Assembly (NCBI GenBank): GCA_032000125.1
Contig: DAMALH010000012.1
Span: 1-64,000, forward strand
Length of the DNA: 64,000 nucleotides
Direction: 5' to 3'
Origin: Dryocola sp032000125
GTDB lineage: Bacteria; Pseudomonadota; Gammaproteobacteria; Enterobacterales; Enterobacteriaceae
The notes under the pieces are model-generated. The model ran no database searches and had not been told where the DNA came from. It saw only the letters and a program-made list of their open reading frames with translations. Shown here one piece after another: positions 18,285-27,058 of this stretch. The translations under genes and the position numbers were made by a program. The number at the start of each line of letters is the position of its first letter. Positions within the stretch are counted from its first letter, which is position 1.

Positions 18285-19298
18285 CTAGTCGTTTGTCAGC
18301 ACGATTTTACCCTGAATATGCCCTCTGGCGGCGCGCTCATGCGCCATACGAGCATTGGCCAGCGGATAGGTGCTGTCCACAACCACGCGGATACTGCCAT
18401 CGTCAAGCAGGCCCGCAAGCTCCGCCAGCTGGCTTCCGCTTGAGCGTACCTGAACTGCTGATACCGTCACGCCCAGGCTTGCAGCCTCATCTGCCCCGGA
18501 AAATCCTAACGGGTAAACGGGAAATAACGCGCCACCGCGCTTTAACGTGCGAAGAAAACGGCTGCTGCCTGGCCCGCCGACGGCATCGACGACAAGATCC
18601 AGCTCATGTGCGACCTCTTCCGGCCGGACGCGGGTGTAATCAATGAACTCATCAGCGCCAAGCTCGCGGAGCAGCGCTTCATGTTTGCCGGACGCCACGG
18701 CGATGACGTATGCCCCTTTTAGTTTTGCGACCTGAACCGCAAAATGACCCACGCCGCCGGCAGCGCCGTTCACGAGGACGGTTTTGCCCACAAGCGGCAC
18801 GGGGAAATGCCGGTTCGGCTGAAGTGGATTTGGTTCCTCATGCCCTACTTCAACCATGAACTGCCAGGCAGTGAGCAGCGACATCGGGGCCGCGGCGGCA
18901 TGAATATGATCGAGGCCTGCGGGCTTGAGCGCCAGCTCCCGGACCGGCACGCTGACGTATTGCGCGTAAGCTTTGCTTTCCCCGGTGCTAAAAAATCGCA
19001 CCATGGAATAAACAGCATCTCCAACGGCAAACCCTTCGACATCATCAGCAACCGCTACAATAACGCCCGAAATATCCGTACCAGGAATAATGGGGAACGT
19101 TAATGCCGGCCGCCATTCTGAAGGAAGCGTGCTGTACCCGTCGCGAAGATACCAGTCGGGCGGGTTAATGCCTGCTGCGTGCACGCGAACAAGCGCTTCG
19201 CCTGCACTGATTTCCGGCATCGGCGCCTCTTCATATTGCAAAACTTCCGGGCCGCCGAATGCGTGAATACGTACTGCTTTCATTGTGTTAACAGACAT
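18285..19298 (-). CDS. NADP-dependent quinone/zinc-type alcohol dehydrogenase-like oxidoreductase
   Basis: About 337 residues of the medium-chain dehydrogenase/reductase superfamily, quinone-reductase branch: GroES-like N-terminus (MKAVRIHAFGGPEVLQYEE), FPIIPGTDISGVI, and a Rossmann nucleotide site VLVNGAAGGVGHFAVQ. No structural zinc cysteines are visible, as in the QOR/enoyl-reductase group. ATG 19298 has GGAGA about 8 bases upstream and is preferred to 19313. Transcribed divergently from a TetR gene, with a palindrome in the shared promoter, so it is probably the target of that regulator. Substrate unknown; likely electrophile or quinone detoxification. Confidence 0.82.
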   Translation of the reverse strand: MSVNTMKAVRIHAFGGPEVLQYEEAPMPEISAGEALVRVHAAGINPPDWYLRDGYSTLPSEWRPALTFPIIPGTDISGVIVAVADDVEGFAVGDAVYSMVRFFSTGESKAYAQYVSVPVRELALKPAGLDHIHAAAAPMSLLTAWQFMVEVGHEEPNPLQPNRHFPVPLVGKTVLVNGAAGGVGHFAVQVAKLKGAYVIAVASGKHEALLRELGADEFIDYTRVRPEEVAHELDLVVDAVGGPGSSRFLRTLKRGGALFPVYPLGFSGADEAASLGVTVSAVQVRSSGSQLAELAGLLDDGSIRVVVDSTYPLANARMAHERAARGHIQGKIVLTND

Positions 19299-19330
19299 AG
19301 CTTTCTCCATCATGAAAAAGGTAATACACT

Positions 19331-19378
19331 ATATGGTGCACTGGTCCATATAAACGGATCACTGATCCGGTTGTCAAG
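19331..19378. promoter_or_regulatory. Divergent promoter with two TetR-type palindromes
   Basis: On the minus strand TTGACA (19378-19373) is followed, 17 bp on, by a TTTATA -10-like element. The spacer is filled by a perfect 7-1-7 palindrome, CGGATCA-C-TGATCCG, at 19355-19369. A second inverted repeat, ATATGG/CCATAT, spans 19331-19351 over the start-site region. An operator between -35 and -10 is the classical repressor arrangement. Confidence 0.65.
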
Positions 19379-19382
19379 GTGA

Positions 19383-19961
19383 ATGATGAGAGCTGACGCA
19401 AAAAAGAACTATGAACACCTCCTTACCGTTGCGCATGAACTGCTTACCGGCGGCCATGCAGATGCCTCCCTGCGGGATATCGCCCGAAAAGCAGGCGTTG
19501 GCAATGCGACGCTTCATCGCCACTTTCCGACAAGAGAGGCGTTGTTTGAGGCGCTGCTCCGCCAGAATTTCGACGCATTGAGTCTGAAAGCCACAGAGTT
19601 TTTGGCCGCGGAGAATGCTAAAGATGCGCTGATTGCATGGCTGCGAGAAGCAATCTCGGTGACGTGCGCCTACAGCGGTGTTATTGCACCGATGGTGGCG
19701 GCCATTGCGGATGAACATTCCGCACTTCACCACTCCTGCGTTGGTTTGCGGGCTGCCGGTACGCGTCTGCTGGTTCGGGCTCAGGCTGAAGGTCTGGCCA
19801 GGAAAGATATGGATGGCAACGATCTGTTTGCGCTGATTAGCGCGCTGGCATGGCTTGCTGAACAGCCTCCGCTTGTGCCCCGTGCGGATCGGCTGTTTGA
19901 TATTATTTCGGACGCTATTTTCACCGGCGGCTCAGGTGCCGCTCCCGATGCCGCACCTTAA
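19383..19961 (+). CDS. TetR/AcrR family repressor
   Basis: 192 residues. The N-terminal TetR helix-turn-helix is clear: ASLRDIARKAGVGNATLHRHFPTREALFEALL split over the recognition helix (VGNATLHRHF), followed by a helical ligand-binding C-terminal domain. Two adjacent ATGs (19383, 19386) could start it. Divergent from the quinone-oxidoreductase-like gene, with palindromes between them, so autoregulation and repression of that gene are the simplest model. Inducer unknown. Confidence 0.85.
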   Translation: MMRADAKKNYEHLLTVAHELLTGGHADASLRDIARKAGVGNATLHRHFPTREALFEALLRQNFDALSLKATEFLAAENAKDALIAWLREAISVTCAYSGVIAPMVAAIADEHSALHHSCVGLRAAGTRLLVRAQAEGLARKDMDGNDLFALISALAWLAEQPPLVPRADRLFDIISDAIFTGGSGAAPDAAP

Positions 19962-20035
19962 ACAGAACTTCAGTTATCGTAAGCCTTACCGACATGCTAA
20001 GGTATGACGACGTAAAAGCGTTGAGGAACAGTGAC

Positions 20036-20785
20036 ATGATTATTATGGTAACCGGTGCCACCGCGGGCTTTGGCGAGAGCATCACCCGTCGTTTTGTACA
20101 AAATGGTCATAAGGTGATTGCCACCGGCCGTCGCGAAGAGCGCCTGCTGGAGCTGAAAAACGAGCTGGGCGACAGCATTCTGACGCTACAGTTAGACGTC
20201 CGTAACCGCGCCGCTATCGAACAGGCAATAGCACAACTGCCGGCCGAATGGCGTGAGATTGATATTCTGGTGAATAACGCAGGGTTGGCTCTGGGTATGG
20301 AACCGGCGCACAAGGCCGATCCCAATGACTGGGAAACGATGATCGACACCAATAATAAAGGCCTGGTATATATGACCAGGGCCGTCCTGCCGGGCATGGT
20401 GGATCGCAACCGTGGGCATGTCATCAATATCGGTTCTACCGCTGGAAGCTGGCCGTATGCCGGCGGCAACGTTTATGGCGCAACCAAAGCGTTCGTTCGC
20501 CAGTTCAGCCTGAATCTGCGCACCGACCTGCATAAAACGGCCATCCGCGTGACCGATATCGAACCGGGCCTGGTGGGCGGCACCGAGTTTTCCAACGTGC
20601 GCTTTAAAGGCGACGACGGTAAGGCGGATAAAACCTACGAAAATGCCAATGCGCTGACGCCGGAAGATGTAACGGAAGCCGTCTGGTGGGTGGCGACGCT
20701 GCCAAAACACGTCAATATCAATACGCTTGAAATGATGCCGGTAAGCCAGACTTTTGCCGGGCTTAGCGTTCACCGCGAAGAATAA
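20036..20785 (+). CDS. ydfG: NADP-dependent 3-hydroxy acid / malonic semialdehyde dehydrogenase YdfG
   Basis: Short-chain dehydrogenase of 249 residues, nearly collinear with E. coli YdfG, which oxidises L-allo-threonine and other 3-hydroxy acids and reduces malonic semialdehyde. Visible: the TGATAGFG cofactor loop, VNNAGLALG, catalytic Ser in INIGSTAGSW and the YGATK Tyr-x-x-x-Lys pair. A longer frame starts at 19994, but ATG 20036 is preceded by GAGGAACA and matches the family N-terminus (MIIMVTGATAGFG). rspR follows on the same strand, as in E. coli. Confidence 0.95.
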   Translation: MIIMVTGATAGFGESITRRFVQNGHKVIATGRREERLLELKNELGDSILTLQLDVRNRAAIEQAIAQLPAEWREIDILVNNAGLALGMEPAHKADPNDWETMIDTNNKGLVYMTRAVLPGMVDRNRGHVINIGSTAGSWPYAGGNVYGATKAFVRQFSLNLRTDLHKTAIRVTDIEPGLVGGTEFSNVRFKGDDGKADKTYENANALTPEDVTEAVWWVATLPKHVNINTLEMMPVSQTFAGLSVHREE

Positions 20786-20877
20786 CGGCCTTCCCTGCCC
20801 GGCGTGCCGTCCGGGTATGGGAGATTTCGCAAATAAGTGTTAAATTTGCATAAGTTTTCTAAATAAGAAATAAAGTC

Positions 20878-21564
20878 ATGCCTTCATCTTCGGTTCTTAA
20901 TCCTACGCTGCCTGTTAACCAGCAAATTTATCGCATTCTGCGCAGCGACATTGTTCGCTGCTTGATTCCGCCCGGCACCCCGCTTTCAGAAAAAGAAGTT
21001 TCCGTTCGTTTTGACGTTTCCCGTCAGCCCGTGCGTGAAGCTTTTATTAAGCTTGCGGAAACGGGGCTGGTGCAGATTCGTCCCCAGCGCGGCACGTACG
21101 TGAACAAGATTTCCGTCAATCACGTTAAGAACGGCTGTTTTATTCGCGAGGCCATTGAGCGCGCGGTTGTGAAACGCGCCGCAAGCATGGCGACAGAAAG
21201 CCATCTCTATATGCTTGAGCAGCTCTTAAACCAGCAGCGCGTTGCCATTGAACGTAATCAACTGGACGATTTTTTCCAGCTTGATGATGAGTTTCATGAA
21301 CAGCTGGCGCTGGTTGCCGATTGCCGTCTGGCGTGGGATACCATTGAAAACATCAAGGCGACGATGGACCGCGTGCGCTATATGAGCCTCGACCATGTTT
21401 CCCCGCCGGACATGCTGCTGGCGCAGCACTACGCTATTTTTGAAGCGCTTAAGAAGCACGATGAGAATGGCGTGGATCAGGCGATGCATCGCCATCTGCA
21501 TGAGATAAGCCAGTCGATCCTGTTGATCCGCCAGGAAAACAGCGACTGGTTTAGCGAAGAGTAA
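20878..21564 (+). CDS. rspR: GntR/FadR-family transcriptional regulator RspR (YdfH)
   Basis: 228 residues: a GntR winged helix (PPGTPLSEKEVSVRFDVSRQ, then PVREAFIKLAETGLVQ) followed by an FCD effector domain containing metal-ligand-type residues (LDDEFHEQL and a late HRHLHEI). It matches E. coli RspR, repressor of the rspAB starvation-sensing/mannonate genes. The rspAB genes are not in the following DNA here; ydbL comes next on the opposite strand, so its target may be elsewhere or lost. Confidence 0.92.
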   Translation: MPSSSVLNPTLPVNQQIYRILRSDIVRCLIPPGTPLSEKEVSVRFDVSRQPVREAFIKLAETGLVQIRPQRGTYVNKISVNHVKNGCFIREAIERAVVKRAASMATESHLYMLEQLLNQQRVAIERNQLDDFFQLDDEFHEQLALVADCRLAWDTIENIKATMDRVRYMSLDHVSPPDMLLAQHYAIFEALKKHDENGVDQAMHRHLHEISQSILLIRQENSDWFSEE

Positions 21565-21596
21565 AACTTCCCACGCTTATCATGGCGTGGGCTTAA

Positions 21597-21920
21597 TTAT
21601 TTTCTCATCCACTGTCCGTTGATTCCGCGCACATACTCGCCCGGCTGCGCACGCGTTACCAGCTTCTGCCCGGCAAGCTTCGCTACTTCGTCCACGGAAA
21701 TGTTATTGCTGTCGGCCAACTGCTGATAATGCGCCGCCCTTGCCTCGTTGATGCTTTTCACCAGCGCCAGCGTTTCTTTATCCTGCCGGACGGGCGCGAT
21801 ATACCCGCTCAGCGTTTCCCCTACCAGCCCCTGCTGGCGGGCCTCGTTTAGGGTTATGGCCCATAGCGGCTGGCTGAACAGCAGCGTACAAACCAGCGCG
21901 CCTTTGATTACGATTTTCAT
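21597..21920 (-). CDS. ydbL: YdbL periplasmic chaperone-like protein (DUF1318)
   Basis: 107 residues with an N-terminal signal peptide (MKIVIKGALVCTLLFSQPLWA), matching E. coli YdbL. Reported E. coli work places YdbL with YnbE and YdbH in maintaining outer-membrane lipid balance, YdbL acting to keep YnbE from multimerising. It is the last gene of ydbH-ynbE-ydbL, 13 bp after ynbE. The ordinary full-length family form, with no break. Confidence 0.93.
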   Translation of the reverse strand: MKIVIKGALVCTLLFSQPLWAITLNEARQQGLVGETLSGYIAPVRQDKETLALVKSINEARAAHYQQLADSNNISVDEVAKLAGQKLVTRAQPGEYVRGINGQWMRK

Positions 21921-21933
21921 TAGTCGCCCCTCA

Positions 21934-22125
21934 TCAGAACAGGTCGCTGCGGCTTTTCAGCAGATTTTCCACATCCTTATCCACCTTGATATGAATCTCG
22001 TGCTCGATTTTCACGTTCATATTGATGGTGATAGGCTCTTTCGGCGCGGCCACTTCAATGCGCGGCGTACAGCCCGAAAGCGCCAGCGTTCCGGCCGCCA
22101 GTCCTGCGGCGATAAAGGTTTTCAT
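21934..22125 (-). CDS. ynbE: Outer-membrane lipoprotein YnbE
   Basis: 63 residues. The lipobox LALSGC is followed by TPRIEVAAPKEPITINMNVK, nearly identical to E. coli YnbE. It forms the outer-membrane end of the intermembrane bridge with YdbH, one of the AsmA-like lipid-transport proteins. The start overlaps the ydbH stop by 4 bp, so the two are coupled. Confidence 0.94.
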   Translation of the reverse strand: MKTFIAAGLAAGTLALSGCTPRIEVAAPKEPITINMNVKIEHEIHIKVDKDVENLLKSRSDLF

Positions 22126-24764
22126 TGTCTTTCCTCACATGCTTTACCGGATGTCTGACAGCGCGCATCCGGCAAGGTGGCGTTTTTTTCCAGCCAGGCC
22201 TGTAAATTGTCGCCAAAGCGTAAACTACGCCACAGCGTAAAAAGGTTTTCCTGATGGGTATAGTTGAGATTAACGGTGTTTTTCTTGTCCTCCACGTGGC
22301 TTATCCCCGTTACGCTTGCGCTCATCGTCACCACGCCCAGGTTATCTAAGTTAATTTTCGTCCATGACCGGGAAATCTCCATGTAGCGCAGCCAGTTTAT
22401 CGCCGCGCCCGCCGCCATATTATTGGCAACGATGGCGTCAGCCATGTCTTTGTCCATGCGAAACGTCAGGGGGCCAGGGTTTGTGATCCAGCCATCCTTG
22501 ATAATCCATTGCGGATGATTAAGCCACAGCGGCAGCGCGCCGGTAACCCGTCCGGACACCGTAAACTGCTTAGGATTGATAGCGGTGATTAGCTCACTTG
22601 TAGAAATATCCTGTAGCCGAAGCAGCGCGGCGTCCCGCTGCGGCATGCGAAGCTGCTGCATAAGTATTTTGCCGCCAAGGATATCAACGCTCACGTTGCT
22701 TAGCGTTAACGGCTGCGTGTCGCTCCACGGATACCAGCCTTCAAGATCGGCGGTAACGTTTTGCGCGGACACCTGATTTTTTACTTCTCCGATACGTAAC
22801 GTTACCGGCCCGTGGGTTCCCAGATGCCAGGCCGAATTGCCAAAGCGGAACGGCAGAACAAAATCGACGCCGTTTATCTGGTTGTCCGGCAACCATGCGC
22901 TCCCGCCCTTCACTACGCCGTGCCCGCCAGCTTCAAAACCCTGCCCGCTCGCGGCGGAAAAGGCGATTTGTGCATAAAGAGTGCCGTCTTTCAGATCCAG
23001 CTTCCAGTCCGGCGGAATCAGCGGCTGGAAAACGGTTAAGGCTTGCTGCGGCCACCAGGCGTTGCCGCGCAGACGTTCGCCATCCCAGCGGCCCATCACG
23101 CGCACCGGGCCAATTTTTCCGGCATGCAGATCGCCCCTGAACTGGAATGAAGACGGATTTTCGCCGTTGACGCTGAATTTCAGCGTTGAGGCAGGTAAAG
23201 CGCTGCCGCCGGTAAAGGTTGTACTACCTGCATCCAGCGACAAAGCGCCGGTAAAAGAAGAATGCTCTTCCGCACGCTGCCAGCGAACGGGTTTTTCCAG
23301 CACCAGACGCGGCTTGTCCATCTGCATTGAACCGTACTGCAGTTTGTCGAATCCCGTCGAGAGCGAGGTCAGTTCAATAACGTCGTCACGCCACTCACCT
23401 TTGCCGCTGACATCCCAGCGGGCGTTCATCGGCGTAAACGCGCCGTTGCCCCAGTAGCGCCACTGCCACAGCCCGGCGTCAGGAAGAAAATTGTCGGCTT
23501 TACCATCCAGGTGTAAGACAAGGTTGCCCATTTCATTTTCGTGAGCGCGAACGATGGCCTGTAGCCGCCCGTCCACGCCCTTTTGCGTGAGGCGCACGCC
23601 CGCCAGCGGCCAGCGGATTTCGTCGATGTCCAGCGCGTCAATCACCCGGCCACGGGAGCGCAGCAGGGCGCCAGGCCTGAACAGCAGTTGCGGATCGGTC
23701 AGGGCGCCGCTTAACTCTCCGGGCAGCACGGCATAGAAGACAAGCTCGCCCTGTTTAGCTTCTCCTGTTAGCTGTAGCGGCAGCGCGCTGTTTGTCATGC
23801 TCAGCTTGCCCGGCCCGATGTTCAGTACCGCGTTGCCCTTGCCTGCGCGGCCCTGGGTTACCACGTTCATTCTTCCGCTTACCGTGGCATTTTCCAGTCC
23901 CTTCCGCCAGTCGTCCACACGCAGGGCGATGCCGCCACGCAGTGGGAATCCCTGGTACGGCCAGGACCATTGTCCGCCGTTAATTTCGAAAATATTCTGG
24001 CTAATGGTCCAGGGCAGTGAAACCAGCGGTTCGCCTTCGCCTGCCTTACGCAGCGTGAACGTTCCCTGATCTTCATGCCAGTCAAGCACGGCGTTAACAG
24101 GCTCAGGCTCCTGTGGAATGCGCAGCGCGGTGGTGATGCGCCCCTGTTCCGGCAAGCCGTCAGGCACCAGCGGCAGCGTGAATGTGCCCACCAGTTCTAT
24201 CGGCTCCATCCCTTCGAATGCGCTGATTTTAAGCTGCTGTAGCTCAAGCGTCTGGCCTTTCAGATTTGCATCAACGGTTAATAGCGGGCCGGAGTAATGC
24301 ACCTCTTGCCGCGCCGGCGTGAGCGAGACGCGCAGCGCGCCGGTAAACTGCTGCCACGGCGTCACGTTGACCTTATCAATGGTCAGCAGCGTATAGGGCA
24401 ACAAAGCTTGCCATTGGGCAAGGGTGCGCGGTGCGGCAGGGCTGGAATCACCGGCAGGAATTTTGCTCATGCACTCGGGATTAAGGGTAAGTTCGTTCAC
24501 ATGCAGCCGCCAGCGGCTCGGATGGCTGAGCCTTGCGTGCTTCAGGCTTGCCAGTTCGCACTCCCCGGCCAGGTAGCGAAGATCGGGAATAATAATTGCC
24601 CCACGGCTAAGGCGTGGGCTGGCCTCCATGGCAATTCGCGTGCCCTGTGGAAGCCAGATGCCAGCAAGCGTTGGCAGCCAGTTGGCGATGGTCAACAGCA
24701 GCGTCAGCGGGAGCAAGACAAGCACCAGTGCGAGGGCAATAATGGCTTTGTATTTACCCTTCAT
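22122..24764 (-). CDS. ydbH: AsmA-like intermembrane phospholipid transport protein YdbH
   Basis: 880 residues, like E. coli YdbH. One N-terminal membrane anchor (ALALVLVLLPLTLLLTIANWL) is followed by a long periplasmic beta-rich domain of the TamB/AsmA-like type. It shares the job of moving glycerophospholipids to the outer membrane with TamB and YhdP. First gene of ydbH-ynbE-ydbL and divergent from ldhA, as in E. coli. Confidence 0.94.
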   Translation of the reverse strand: MKGKYKAIIALALVLVLLPLTLLLTIANWLPTLAGIWLPQGTRIAMEASPRLSRGAIIIPDLRYLAGECELASLKHARLSHPSRWRLHVNELTLNPECMSKIPAGDSSPAAPRTLAQWQALLPYTLLTIDKVNVTPWQQFTGALRVSLTPARQEVHYSGPLLTVDANLKGQTLELQQLKISAFEGMEPIELVGTFTLPLVPDGLPEQGRITTALRIPQEPEPVNAVLDWHEDQGTFTLRKAGEGEPLVSLPWTISQNIFEINGGQWSWPYQGFPLRGGIALRVDDWRKGLENATVSGRMNVVTQGRAGKGNAVLNIGPGKLSMTNSALPLQLTGEAKQGELVFYAVLPGELSGALTDPQLLFRPGALLRSRGRVIDALDIDEIRWPLAGVRLTQKGVDGRLQAIVRAHENEMGNLVLHLDGKADNFLPDAGLWQWRYWGNGAFTPMNARWDVSGKGEWRDDVIELTSLSTGFDKLQYGSMQMDKPRLVLEKPVRWQRAEEHSSFTGALSLDAGSTTFTGGSALPASTLKFSVNGENPSSFQFRGDLHAGKIGPVRVMGRWDGERLRGNAWWPQQALTVFQPLIPPDWKLDLKDGTLYAQIAFSAASGQGFEAGGHGVVKGGSAWLPDNQINGVDFVLPFRFGNSAWHLGTHGPVTLRIGEVKNQVSAQNVTADLEGWYPWSDTQPLTLSNVSVDILGGKILMQQLRMPQRDAALLRLQDISTSELITAINPKQFTVSGRVTGALPLWLNHPQWIIKDGWITNPGPLTFRMDKDMADAIVANNMAAGAAINWLRYMEISRSWTKINLDNLGVVTMSASVTGISHVEDKKNTVNLNYTHQENLFTLWRSLRFGDNLQAWLEKNATLPDARCQTSGKACEERQ

Positions 24765-24976
24765 GGGCGGTTAATATCCTGATTCAGCGACAATTTATGC
24801 CGAAATATGCAATGATTCTGTCATGATTCGGGCCGGGCGTGAAGTCAACGCCATCGTCTAAGCTTAGATGAGCGATTACCGTCGGGCCTCTCCCGCCTGT
24901 TAAAACTTATTTTAATATTGGTAAGAAAATTTTAAGCATGGTAATTTTACGTTAAATCCTTCTGGAGAAAAGTCTT

Positions 24977-25966
24977 ATGAAACTGGCCGTATACAGCACA
25001 AAACAGTACGACAAAAAGTATCTTGAGAATGTTAACCAGGAATATGGCTTTGATATTGAATTTTATGACTTCCTGTTAACGGAGAGAACCGCCAAAACCG
25101 CCCACGGCTGCGACGGCGTTTGTATTTTCGTTAATGACGACGGCAGTCGCCCAGTGCTCGAAGAGCTAAAAAGCCAGGGCGTGAAGTTTATTGCCCTGCG
25201 CTGCGCTGGCTTTAACAACGTGGATTTGGATGCGGCAAAAGAGCTGGGTCTGCCCGTTGTGCGCGTACCGGCCTATTCGCCGGAAGCGGTAGCCGAGCAC
25301 GCCGTCGGTATGATGATGTGCCTGAACCGTCGCATTCATCGTGCCTATCAGCGCACGCGTGACGCCAACTTTTCGCTTGAAGGCTTAACGGGTTTTACCA
25401 TGTTCGGTAAAACCGCAGGCGTGCTGGGCACCGGTAAAATTGGCCTTGCGGCGCTGCGTATCCTGAAAGGTTTTGGTATGCGCCTGCTGGCGTTTGACCC
25501 ATACCCAAGCGCGGCGGCGCTGGAGATGGGCGTGGAGTATGTCGATCTGCCAACGCTCTTCTCGCAGGCTGACGTTATTTCCCTGCACTGCCCGCTGACG
25601 CCGGAAAATTACCATTTGCTCAACCGCACCGCTTTTAGCCAGATGAAAGACGGCGTGATGATCGTTAACACCAGCCGCGGCGGATTAATCGATTCCCAGG
25701 CCGCTATCGAAGCGCTGAAGACGCAGAAAATTGGCGCGCTGGGTATGGATGTGTACGAGAATGAACGCGATCTGTTCTTTGAAGACAAGTCTAACGACGT
25801 GATTCAGGATGACGTATTCCGCCGCCTGTCCGCCTGCCACAACGTGCTCTTTACCGGGCACCAGGCGTTCCTGACGGCGGAAGCTTTAACCAGTATTTCT
25901 GAAACGACGCTTGAAAACCTGCGCCAGCTTGAGAACGGCGAACCTTGCGCAAACCAGGTTAACTAA
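24977..25966 (+). CDS. ldhA: D-lactate dehydrogenase, fermentative (LdhA)
   Basis: 329 residues, the same length as E. coli LdhA, which reduces pyruvate to D-lactate with NADH during fermentation. D-2-hydroxyacid dehydrogenase features: GKTAGVLGTGKIGLAALRIL nucleotide motif, catalytic Arg in NTSRGGLID, and the catalytic His in TGHQAFLT. The ATG has a strong GGAGAAAAG site. Located between ydbH and hslJ, as in E. coli. Confidence 0.98.
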   Translation: MKLAVYSTKQYDKKYLENVNQEYGFDIEFYDFLLTERTAKTAHGCDGVCIFVNDDGSRPVLEELKSQGVKFIALRCAGFNNVDLDAAKELGLPVVRVPAYSPEAVAEHAVGMMMCLNRRIHRAYQRTRDANFSLEGLTGFTMFGKTAGVLGTGKIGLAALRILKGFGMRLLAFDPYPSAAALEMGVEYVDLPTLFSQADVISLHCPLTPENYHLLNRTAFSQMKDGVMIVNTSRGGLIDSQAAIEALKTQKIGALGMDVYENERDLFFEDKSNDVIQDDVFRRLSACHNVLFTGHQAFLTAEALTSISETTLENLRQLENGEPCANQVN

Positions 25967-26075
25967 CTTATGTCGCAGGCGCTGAGCTTTTAAGATTATC
26001 CTTACTGCGGCATGGCGTGCTTTTTGCCAAAGTGGCGCCAACTCATTGATGAAATAAGTAACTTAGGGAGAAGAA

Positions 26076-26498
26076 ATGAAAAAAGTAGCTTCGCTGATGC
26101 TGGCGGCAACCATCCTGGCTGGCTGTGCACAATCCGGTGATAAAGGAACCGTTACCGCACAGGATCTGCAGCATCACCGCTATGTTTTACAAAGCGTGGA
26201 CGGTAAACCTCTGGAAGGGATCAAGCGTATGCCGGAGCTGAGCTTCGGGGAAAACATGCATATAGCGGGTCGCATGTGTAACAGCTTTATGGGCCAGGCA
26301 AGCATCGCCGATAACACCCTGAAGGCGAAAGGCCTGGGCATGACCATGATGCTTTGCGTGGAACCGCAGCTTAACGAGCTTGACCACATGATCAACGATA
26401 TGCTGACCGCAGGAGCGAAGGTGGATCTCACGCAGCAGACGTTAACGCTTAAAACCAGCCAGCACACTTTAGTGTATAAGCCGGCCGATCTTCGCTAG
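26076..26498 (+). CDS. hslJ: Heat-inducible lipoprotein HslJ (META domain)
   Basis: 140 residues with lipobox TILAGC at the end of a short signal peptide, followed by a META/HslJ domain (HHRYVLQSVDGKPLEG, CNSFMGQ). In E. coli HslJ is an outer-membrane lipoprotein linked to novobiocin tolerance. RBS AGGGAG. Its last bases overlap the convergent ydbJ stop by 4 bp. Confidence 0.94.
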   Translation: MKKVASLMLAATILAGCAQSGDKGTVTAQDLQHHRYVLQSVDGKPLEGIKRMPELSFGENMHIAGRMCNSFMGQASIADNTLKAKGLGMTMMLCVEPQLNELDHMINDMLTAGAKVDLTQQTLTLKTSQHTLVYKPADLR

Positions 26499-26779
26499 TA
26501 GGCTCCGCAGGTTCCGGCGGCAAGCGCGTTTTCACTACAGCGTTTGCCGTTGGGCATAGCGCACATCCCAATTGCCGACCCGTCAAGCTGACGAGCCACG
26601 CTCAGCGACCCACCAATCATTGCACAACTCGCCTGCCCCTGATTCGACATAGCAGCCCGCATTCCCGGCTGAACATGAGCGGCGGTGGCCTGTTGAGGTG
26701 GTTCATTACTACTGCATGCCGATAAAAGCGTTGTCGATAACAACAAAGCGGCACAGCCGGCTAAAAACGCAGCGCGCAT
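26495..26779 (-). CDS. ydbJ: YdbJ family lipoprotein (DUF333)
   Basis: 94 residues. A signal peptide with a lipobox-like LLSAC is followed by a DUF333 domain (QASCAMIGGSLSVARQLDGS, CAMPNGKRCSE) with conserved cysteines. It matches E. coli YdbJ between hslJ and ydbK. Function unknown; related to a domain once annotated as a haemolysin inhibitor. Confidence 0.9.
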   Translation of the reverse strand: MRAAFLAGCAALLLSTTLLSACSSNEPPQQATAAHVQPGMRAAMSNQGQASCAMIGGSLSVARQLDGSAIGMCAMPNGKRCSENALAAGTCGAY

Positions 26780-27058
26780 TACTCTTCTCCCCCTGAACGT
26801 TGCAAACCCCTGGAATCATAAGCGCCATGTCCGCGCGGCGTCGAGAGCAATGGGCAAGAAAAAGTGTTTGTTTTTGCAACACGGATCGCTTTTTAGCATA
26901 AAACTTCAGAAAATTCCCATCGGTAACCCTTCTCGCGGCAGGGGCAATGACACAAAAGCGAAAATCGCGCTTTCCGGCCTTTGCTAAACTTAAGGCATTA
27001 TTCAGGGCCGCCGACGTAATGCGAGCCTCTTTTTTTGCGCAATGTAAGGGTCACTTTT

